From Paenibacillus agaridevorans (GTDB taxonomy: Bacteria > Bacillota > Bacilli > Paenibacillales > Paenibacillaceae), in assembly GCF_003112455.1 (NCBI RefSeq), contig NZ_BDQX01000036.1, positions 64,312 to 115,129 of the forward strand: DNA of 50,818 bases, given 5' to 3'. The translations under genes were made by a program, and so were the position numbers. How positions within the stretch are numbered: position 1 is the first letter of the stretch; every line of letters begins with the position of its first letter. This document shows, one piece after another, positions 44,056 through 50,818 of this stretch. The notes beneath the pieces were generated by a model. The model saw nothing but the letters and a program-made list of their open reading frames with translations, was not told the DNA's origin and did no database searches.

Positions 44056-47000
44056 ATGGATAACGTCCGCAATATAGATAGGGTGGGCGTACCAGAAAGG
44101 AGGTGGAATGATATTCCGCTTATCGTAAGAGCTACCTTCAATGCTACGGGCGCGATTACGTTCACGGGCAATACGCTGGGCCTCAGCCGCTCCGACGTAT
44201 CCGGCGTCCCCGGCACGCTGGACAGCATCGGCGCGTTCACGACGACGAATACGGCGATCCGTTACGGCTCCTATCCATTCGGAACAACGGACAATTACCT
44301 GCTTAACTCCTCCTCTGCCCAACTCGCGCTTCCGGCAGGCAGCTCCATATTGTACGCCGAGCTGATCTGGGGCGCCAGCTATATAAATGGAACGGTCAAT
44401 TTGTCATCCGTCATCAACAATGCCATCACCTTCGCGACCCCTACGGGTTCCTTCACGGTGTCTCCCGATTCGACGACAAGCAACGACATTGACTTGGGGA
44501 ACGGCGTGAGCGCGTACGTGCGCTCGGCCAACGTAACGTCCATTATCCAATCGGGCGGAGCGGGTACTTACACGACCGGGCGGGTGCCCGGCACGATTAC
44601 CGTCAATAACGACCCTACCGGCAACCATGCGGGCTGGACTCTGGGCGTCATCTACCAGAACCCCTCGCTGCCATTCCGGAACATGTCGCTGCGCGCCGGC
44701 GCCGTCCTGATCCAGGCGGATTCCTCGGCCGTGACGACGACGCTGACGGGATTCTCGACGCCGGTATCGGGAGCCCTTGGGGGGCGAGCGCTGTTCAGCG
44801 CCCAGGAAGGCGACGCGAACCGCAACGGCGACCAGGCCCTGTTCGGCCCCACGACGTCCAATCTCGTCGCGCTGTCCGGAACGAACAACTTCGCGACCAA
44901 CTTTTTTGCATCGCAGATCAATAACGACTCCGGAGCGCTGGACACGACGGGAACGTTCGGCACGCGCAACCAGACGAACGGGGCGCCGGGCACGAACATT
45001 AGCGGGGGGCGCCAAGGCTGGGATATTACGAACGTCGATATTTCGTCGAGGCTCGTCAATAACCAGACGACGGCCGTCCTTCGCTTGACCACGTCGGGCG
45101 ACGCGTACGTATTGAACGCGAACGCGATCCAAGTGAACATCAACGCCCCTCTCGTTACCGTGTCGAAGGCAGCCAACGTGACAGGGGCGCTGGTCGGCGA
45201 CACGATCCGATATACCGTCACCTCGACTAATACGGGCACGGCGGATGCGACCGGCGCAATCCTTACCGACGCGCTTCCAGCGGGATCGACGTTCATCGCG
45301 GGCAGCGTCACGGTGGGAGGCGTCCCCAGACCGACGAACGATATCACGGCCGGCGTGCCGCTAGGAACCATCTCCCCGGGAGGATCCATTGTCGTCGCAT
45401 ACAGCGTCCGCGTGACTTCCATGCCTTCGGGACAGCGGCTCGTGAACGTCGCCAACCTGTCGTTCTCCTTCCAAAGTGTATCCGGCGGACCGATCACGAA
45501 CGCGATTATTCCTTCGAATGCCGTCACCATTCCCGTATACTCGCCGCTGCTGACGCTGACGAAAAGCGCCAACACGGGTAACGCCCTCGTCGGCACTACG
45601 GTTACTTATACGCTAGTGGCGTCTAATACAGGCAACATCGCATCTGCGGTGACGGTCTCAGACCCCATCCCAGCGGGAACGACTTTCGTGCCGAACAGCG
45701 TGACGGTTAACGGGTCGACCGTTCCTGGCGGCAATATCGTAACCGGAGTCTCGGCCGGAACGATCGCCGTTGGAGGGAGCTCTACGGTCACGTTCCAGGT
45801 GCTTGTGCAGAGCGTGCCTTCGCCGCCGCAGCTGACCAATCAGGGCAGTTCCTTGGGAACGTTCCAAGTGCCTGACGGCAGAACCTCTTCGCAATCCGTC
45901 GTCAGCAATCAGGTGCAGGTGCCCGTAGCCTTGCCCAATGTGGCAGCCGTTAAAAGTGCCAGCTTCACGGATGTTACCGTCGGAGACACGATTACGTATT
46001 CCGTCGTCGTCACCAACAGCAGCGCGGGTTCCGTGACCGACGTCGTCGTTCAGGATGCTTTGCCGGCCGGATCCCAATTCGTCACCGGAAGCGTGACTGT
46101 TCGGGGTGCGACGGTTCCTGCGGCGAGTCCCTCAAGCGGCATCTCGGTCGGCACTCTTGCCGCCGGCACGAGCGCTACCGTCACGTTCAAAGCGCTTGTC
46201 GCTTCCGTTCCGTCGTCGGGAAGCCTCGTCAACCAATCCAACGTCGCGTTCCGCTCCGGCGCATTCAACAGCATCGTTCTGACGAATACCGTTACGATTC
46301 CGGTCTACCAGCCCGTCATCAGTACGACGAAATTCGTGAACGCGACGATCGCGACGGTGGGAAGCACGTTAACCTATTCTTTGTCGGTTACGAATACGGG
46401 CAATATCGCGGCGCAGGGCACATTGACGGACCCCTTGCCGTCGTCCGTCACCTTCGTGCCGGGCAGCGTGTTCGTCAACACGGTCAATCTGCCGGGAGCT
46501 TCCCCGATAGCGGGCATTCCTCTCGGGACGATCGCGCCGGGCAGCACCGTGCCGGTAACGTTCCAAATCGTGGTCAACGCCGTTCCGCCATCCTCCAGGC
46601 TGGTGAACCGGTCCACGACGGGATACTCTTACCAGCTGCCTAGCGGCAGGTCTTTCACGGGACTCGTTTCCTTATCCAATACAGTGGATATTCCCGTGAC
46701 GTCTCCCCAAGTAGCGGTGACGAAAAGCGTAAATACGGCGATCGCCATCTTAAACGATGTGCTTACATACACTTCCGTCGTAGCAAACAACGGCGTACAA
46801 GGCATTACCGGGGTCGTCTTCTCGGACGTCATTCCTTCCGGACTGACGTTCGTGTCGGGCAGCGTAACGATCAACGGCGCGGCGGCGCCGATCGCCAATC
46901 CGGCGACGGGGATATCCCTGGGCAGCATCGCCGCCGGAGCGTCTGTCACCGTCGTGTTCCGGGCGAGCGTCGATTCGGTGCCGCTAACCATACCGGCGAT

Positions 47001-50000
47001 CGTCTCCAACCGATCGAACGCGAGCTTCACATCCGGCGCGTTCAACGGGACCGCTTCGTCTGCACTGGTCAATACGCAGATTCTGCAGCCCGTCATCGGG
47101 ATCGCGAAGTCCAGCAGCGTGCAGTCGATTACAGTGGGCGGAACGTTCAGTTACACGCTCACGGCGAACAATGCGGGCAACTATCCGGCGGACGTCATGT
47201 TGTTCGACATCATTCCGCCATCCATGTCGTTCGTACCGAACAGCGTCGTCATTAACGGATTCCCGAATCCGGGCGTCGCCCCCTCGACGGGCATCCCGCT
47301 CGACACGCTCTCCGCCGGGGAAACCAACGTGGTCAGCTTCTCGGTGACGGTCGTCTCGCTCCCATCGCCCCAACAGACGGAGAACCAGGCTCAAGCGGCA
47401 TTCCAGTCCACGCTTCCCAACGGAAGGGTGCTGACGGGCTCCGTGCTTTCCAATACAGCGAAAGTCGCCGTGTTCGCGCCGGACGTGGAAGTCGTTAAAA
47501 GCGCAAGCGTGCCGACCGCCGTGAGGGGAGACAGCTTCGTCTATACGGTATTCGTCACCAACGAGGGGACTGAGACGATCAATGAGGTCGTCTTGCTCGA
47601 TTCGCTTCAAGCGGGATTGACGTTTGTTCCCGGCACCGCAACGGTAAATGGCGCTACTAGGCCAAACGCCGACCCGGCTGCCGGCATTCCAATCGGTTCG
47701 ATAGCGTCAGGCGCATCGGTAACCGTAACATTTGAGGTGATGGTCAACATGGCGGATCCGACGCCGATTATTAACCAGTCTACGGTAAGCTTTACGTCGG
47801 GCGCGTTCGCGTCCTCGTCCTGGTCCAACGTGGTCGTGACGCCAGTCACCCAGCCCGTCATCACGCTCGCGAAGTCGGCGAGCACTAGCAATGCAACGTT
47901 AGGCGATTCCGTCGTCTATTCCATCGTCGTATCCAACACGGGCAATGTAGCGGCTAACTTGACGTTGACCGACCCCATACCGGCGGGGACGATCTTTACG
48001 CCGAACAGCGTTGTCATAGGCGGCGTTCCGCTGCCCGGCGCCGACCCGTCAGCCGGTATTACGTTAGGCAGCGTCGCTCCGGGTACGTCGGTGACCGTGA
48101 CGTTCAACGTCGTGGTGGATTCGCTGCCTACTCCGCAGCAGCTCAGGAACCAAGCGACGGCTGCGTATACCTTTGTTCCGCCTGACGGCAGGACGCTCAG
48201 CGGAAGCGCCGTGTCGAATACGCTGGTCATCCCGGTATCCGCGCCGAACGTCACGCTCGTCAAGAACTCTGCGACAACGAATACGACGATCGGGGACACG
48301 ATTCCGTTCTCGGTTGTCGTAACGAATTCAGGTATCGAGGCCGTCAACAATGTCATTTTTGTAGATCCCGTACCTGCCGGAACTTCTTTTGTTACGGGAT
48401 CTGTCACCCTTAACACTGTACCTGCTCCGACTGCCGTGCCGTCTAACGGCATCAATCTGGGCAGCATTCCGGCCGGTGGTTCCGTAACGGTAACCTTTAA
48501 CGTAACGGTGACGTCGGTGCCTAACGGCGGTTCTATTGCGAACCGGGCTTCCGCCAACTTCACATCGGGCGCGTTCTCAGGCATCTCTTTCTCCAATACG
48601 CTCACGATTCCTGTAAACCAGCCGAGCGTAACGGGCGTCAAGTCCTCTTCGGTGACGAGCGCGACCGTAGGCGATACGATCAACTTTACGGTAGTCGCTA
48701 CCAATACGGGCAACTACCCGGGTACGGCGACTTTGACGGATATCGTTCCCGCGGGCGCTTCGTTCGTCGAAAACAGTGTCGTTATCGGCGGCGTGCCGCT
48801 GCCGGGCGCATCTCCGGTAACGGGGATCCCTCTCGGCTTGATCCAGCCTGGCAATTCGGTCACGACATCGTTCTCCGTCCTGATCGAATCGCTGCCGACG
48901 CCGCCTCAATTGTCGAACCAGGCGACTCTCAATACGTCCTATACGCTGCCTGACGGTCGATCATTCTCGAATCAGACGCTTACGAACACGGTCGTGGTGG
49001 CCGTTCGCGCCCCGAACGTCAACGTCGGCAAGGCGACGACGACTACGGCAACTACGATCGGCGATACGATCGAATACAGGGTCACGGTTACGAACGAAGG
49101 TATTACGTCCATTTCGAATACGATTCTTACGGATCCGATTCCTGCCGGCACGACCTTTGTAACGGGAAGCGTGACGGTGGGCGGTGCGCCGGTGCCGGGA
49201 GCCAATCCGGCCACGGGCGTAGCGCTTGGAACCATTGCGCCGGGCACGACCGTTCCGGTGACCTTCCAGGTTACGGTGGGCAGCGTGCCGACCGGACAAC
49301 TGGTCAGCAACCAAGCGTTCGTCAGCTTCACGTCGGGATCCTTGTCCGCTACTTCGTTCTCGCCGATTATTACGACACCTGTAAACGTACCTAGCGTTGC
49401 GCTGGTCAAATCGGCAAATACGCCTGGCGCCATCGTAGGCGATACAGTCGTCTATTCGACGGCCATCACGAATACGGGCAATATCGGAGCCAATACGACG
49501 TTCTCGGACGCCATCCCTGCGGGAGCCGTGCTTGTGCCGAACAGCGTGATCTTTAACGGAAGCTCGCTCGCGGGGGCCGATCCTGGAGCAGGCATTCCGC
49601 TCGGCGTATTGGCGCCAGGCTCCACCAGCACGCTTTCGTTCTCGGTCGTCATTACTTCCCAGCCGCCGATGAACCAACTGAACAACCAGTCGAACGCATC
49701 GTTCTCCTATACGCTTTCCGACGGACGTACCTTCAACGGCAGTGCCGCATCCAATGTCGTTGTTACTCCCGTCTCTTCGCCGGACGTCTCGCTCGTCAAA
49801 AGCACGACGTTCACCGCAGCGACTGTCGGCGATATTGTTCCTTACACCGTCGTCATTACGAACAGCGGCGCAGGCAGCGTCACAAACGTGACGTTCTTCG
49901 ATCCGGTGCCGTCCTTTACGACGTTCGTATCGGGCAGCGTCACCGTTAACGATACGGCGGTGCCAGGCGCTAATCCTGCTCTTGGCGTAACGATCGGCAC

Positions 50001-50818
50001 GATTGCCTCGGGCACATCGGCTACCGTAACGTTTAACGTGACGGTCAATTCCTTGCCGCCATCCGGTCAAATCGTCAACCAAAGCTCTGCAGCTTATACT
50101 TCAGGGGCATTCTCGGCGACTTCATTCTCCAACCAGCTCTCGCTGCCGGCGTATCAAGCCCTCATCAACGTCGTCAAGAGCGCGAACGTTACCGTGGCGA
50201 CGGTTGGCGACACGATCACGTATTTGCTGAACGTTACCAATACGGGCGATATCGACGCGCTGGTCACGCTCAGCGATCCGCTCCCGGACGGAGCGGAGTT
50301 CGTACCGAACAGCGTCATTATCAATGGCGCTCCGCAGCCGGGCGTCAATCCGGAGACGGGCATTCCGCTCGGCGTCGTGCCGGCGGGAGGAGTATTGACC
50401 GTTGCGGTAACGCTGCAAGTGACGGTGGAAGCCCTGCCGTCGCCTCAGCAGCTCGCGAATACGGCGACGGCAAGCTACTCCTATACGCTTCCTGATGGCC
50501 GCGTAATTACCGGCTCCGTTAATTCCGACACCCTGGTCATACCGGTGTCTGCACCGAACGTTACTGTCGTAAAGAGCACGCCGGCAATCGATGCCGTCTC
50601 GGGCGACGTCATCACGTATACGGTCGTCGTATCAAACAACGGCATTGAGACCGTCAACAACGTCGTGCTGGTCGATCCCATACCGCCGGGCAGTACCTTC
50701 GTTGCGAGCAGTGTAACGCTTAACGGCACGCCTCTGCCGCTTGCCAATCCCGCTACGGGCATCACGATCGGCAGCTTAGCTGCCGGCGTCGACGCCACCG
50801 TAAAGTTTCAGGGACAGG
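44056..50818 (+). CDS. Giant DUF11-repeat protein, 3' end beyond the window
   Basis: One plus-strand frame is open from 44056 to the end, over 2,250 codons. An N-terminal domain of about 345 residues (FNATGAITFTGNTLGLSRSD, YGSYPFGTTDNYLLNSSSAQ, SILYAELIWGA) is followed by at least 15 immunoglobulin-like DUF11 repeats (separate entry). The start is uncertain. ATG 44056 has GGGGA 8 nt upstream. A stronger AAAGGAGGTG lies 8 nt before an in-frame ATT at 44113, whose product would begin (M)PLIVRATFN, the form I recall for relatives. No signal peptide is visible with either start, which is odd for an adhesin-like protein; a spore-coat or exosporium location or non-classical release are possibilities. 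Base composition is more GC-rich than the flanks. Confidence 0.87.
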   Translation, partial: MDNVRNIDRVGVPERRWNDIPLIVRATFNATGAITFTGNTLGLSRSDVSGVPGTLDSIGAFTTTNTAIRYGSYPFGTTDNYLLNSSSAQLALPAGSSILYAELIWGASYINGTVNLSSVINNAITFATPTGSFTVSPDSTTSNDIDLGNGVSAYVRSANVTSIIQSGGAGTYTTGRVPGTITVNNDPTGNHAGWTLGVIYQNPSLPFRNMSLRAGAVLIQADSSAVTTTLTGFSTPVSGALGGRALFSAQEGDANRNGDQALFGPTTSNLVALSGTNNFATNFFASQINNDSGALDTTGTFGTRNQTNGAPGTNISGGRQGWDITNVDISSRLVNNQTTAVLRLTTSGDAYVLNANAIQVNINAPLVTVSKAANVTGALVGDTIRYTVTSTNTGTADATGAILTDALPAGSTFIAGSVTVGGVPRPTNDITAGVPLGTISPGGSIVVAYSVRVTSMPSGQRLVNVANLSFSFQSVSGGPITNAIIPSNAVTIPVYSPLLTLTKSANTGNALVGTTVTYTLVASNTGNIASAVTVSDPIPAGTTFVPNSVTVNGSTVPGGNIVTGVSAGTIAVGGSSTVTFQVLVQSVPSPPQLTNQGSSLGTFQVPDGRTSSQSVVSNQVQVPVALPNVAAVKSASFTDVTVGDTITYSVVVTNSSAGSVTDVVVQDALPAGSQFVTGSVTVRGATVPAASPSSGISVGTLAAGTSATVTFKALVASVPSSGSLVNQSNVAFRSGAFNSIVLTNTVTIPVYQPVISTTKFVNATIATVGSTLTYSLSVTNTGNIAAQGTLTDPLPSSVTFVPGSVFVNTVNLPGASPIAGIPLGTIAPGSTVPVTFQIVVNAVPPSSRLVNRSTTGYSYQLPSGRSFTGLVSLSNTVDIPVTSPQVAVTKSVNTAIAILNDVLTYTSVVANNGVQGITGVVFSDVIPSGLTFVSGSVTINGAAAPIANPATGISLGSIAAGASVTVVFRASVDSVPLTIPAIVSNRSNASFTSGAFNGTASSALVNTQILQPVIGIAKSSSVQSITVGGTFSYTLTANNAGNYPADVMLFDIIPPSMSFVPNSVVINGFPNPGVAPSTGIPLDTLSAGETNVVSFSVTVVSLPSPQQTENQAQAAFQSTLPNGRVLTGSVLSNTAKVAVFAPDVEVVKSASVPTAVRGDSFVYTVFVTNEGTETINEVVLLDSLQAGLTFVPGTATVNGATRPNADPAAGIPIGSIASGASVTVTFEVMVNMADPTPIINQSTVSFTSGAFASSSWSNVVVTPVTQPVITLAKSASTSNATLGDSVVYSIVVSNTGNVAANLTLTDPIPAGTIFTPNSVVIGGVPLPGADPSAGITLGSVAPGTSVTVTFNVVVDSLPTPQQLRNQATAAYTFVPPDGRTLSGSAVSNTLVIPVSAPNVTLVKNSATTNTTIGDTIPFSVVVTNSGIEAVNNVIFVDPVPAGTSFVTGSVTLNTVPAPTAVPSNGINLGSIPAGGSVTVTFNVTVTSVPNGGSIANRASANFTSGAFSGISFSNTLTIPVNQPSVTGVKSSSVTSATVGDTINFTVVATNTGNYPGTATLTDIVPAGASFVENSVVIGGVPLPGASPVTGIPLGLIQPGNSVTTSFSVLIESLPTPPQLSNQATLNTSYTLPDGRSFSNQTLTNTVVVAVRAPNVNVGKATTTTATTIGDTIEYRVTVTNEGITSISNTILTDPIPAGTTFVTGSVTVGGAPVPGANPATGVALGTIAPGTTVPVTFQVTVGSVPTGQLVSNQAFVSFTSGSLSATSFSPIITTPVNVPSVALVKSANTPGAIVGDTVVYSTAITNTGNIGANTTFSDAIPAGAVLVPNSVIFNGSSLAGADPGAGIPLGVLAPGSTSTLSFSVVITSQPPMNQLNNQSNASFSYTLSDGRTFNGSAASNVVVTPVSSPDVSLVKSTTFTAATVGDIVPYTVVITNSGAGSVTNVTFFDPVPSFTTFVSGSVTVNDTAVPGANPALGVTIGTIASGTSATVTFNVTVNSLPPSGQIVNQSSAAYTSGAFSATSFSNQLSLPAYQALINVVKSANVTVATVGDTITYLLNVTNTGDIDALVTLSDPLPDGAEFVPNSVIINGAPQPGVNPETGIPLGVVPAGGVLTVAVTLQVTVEALPSPQQLANTATASYSYTLPDGRVITGSVNSDTLVIPVSAPNVTVVKSTPAIDAVSGDVITYTVVVSNNGIETVNNVVLVDPIPPGSTFVASSVTLNGTPLPLANPATGITIGSLAAGVDATVKFQGQ
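45151..50818 (+). repeat. Fifteen DUF11 units alternating between two subtypes
   Basis: Units begin at 45151, 45547, 45937, 46315, 46708, 47092, 47482, 47857, 48247, 48625, 49015, 49393, 49783, 50161 and 50557 (the last cut by the window). Each starts with a V-x-x-V-K-S-like strand. From unit 2 on, even units are 390-396 nt and carry NTGN, VPNSV and a late PDGR-type motif (PDGR, PSGR, PNGR, SDGR). Odd units are 375-384 nt and carry GSVTV and a late FTSGAF-type motif, most ending in PVxQP. The real period is therefore a pair of about 256 residues. Confidence 0.9.

Noticed and set aside
44404..50798. Many long minus-strand frames within the DUF11 gene
   Set aside because: They recur with the repeat period and mirror the plus-strand codon pattern; they are antisense shadows of a GC-rich repetitive gene.

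Overview
The window looks like the chromosome of a spore-forming Firmicute of the Paenibacillaceae (Paenibacillus or Cohnella type). The clues are AGGAGG-type Shine-Dalgarno sites, YesM/YesN two-component systems paired with sugar importers, a C-terminal triple-SLH protein, a MsmX-type importer with no ATPase of its own, SDR-type UxuB, Bacillus-type Pgi and a giant DUF11-repeat protein. I see no rRNA, tRNA, CRISPR array, phage or intact insertion sequence.

Layout. (1) 0-8 kb: the 3' end of an SLH surface protein, then a sugar-uptake cassette (YesM-type kinase, short YesN-type regulator, lipoprotein, two permeases) with a cre-like box before the lipoprotein. (2) 8.5-14 kb, minus strand: OmpR regulator, kinase, ABC ATPase and FtsX permease. 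(3) 14-19 kb, plus strand: a small membrane protein, a membrane-anchored HIT protein, an FHA-winged-helix regulator, a MurA paralogue with Asp in place of the catalytic Cys, a tiny membrane protein and an LRR protein. The last three reading frames overlap end to end. (4) 19-24.8 kb: a Nudix hydrolase; an RlmA-family rRNA methyltransferase behind a nine-codon leader peptide ending Arg-Leu-Arg; an AraC regulator divergent from a glycosidase and a serine hydrolase. (5) 24.9-27.7 kb, minus strand: HD-GYP, CheW and MCP. (6) 27.7-31.4 kb: a decayed zone with an AT-rich island, a cut-down IS630 transposase, a UDG-like protein, an SRPBCC protein, an in-frame scar of a lost second sugar-transport cassette, and a single breakpoint that destroyed both an oxidoreductase and an AraC gene. 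(7) 31.6-34.5 kb: LysR divergent from uxuA-uxuB (glucuronate/galacturonate catabolism). (8) 34.8-39 kb: transketolase, transaldolase and glucose-6-phosphate isomerase. (9) 39.4-44 kb: ArsR divergent from a drug-type MFS pump, an aldo/keto reductase, endonuclease IV and a methyltransferase. (10) 44.1 kb to the end: a DUF11 protein running off the window, built from two alternating repeat types.

Overall theme. Much of the window serves plant-polysaccharide sugar uptake and hexuronate and pentose metabolism, mixed with cell-envelope and antibiotic-response functions. The strongest candidates for something undescribed are the RLR leader peptide before the rRNA methyltransferase (19.5-20.6 kb), the FHA-regulator/Cys-to-Asp MurA operon (15.6-18.8 kb) and the operon fossil at 30.0-31.4 kb. 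All functions are inferred from sequence reading alone; no database search or folding program was run.
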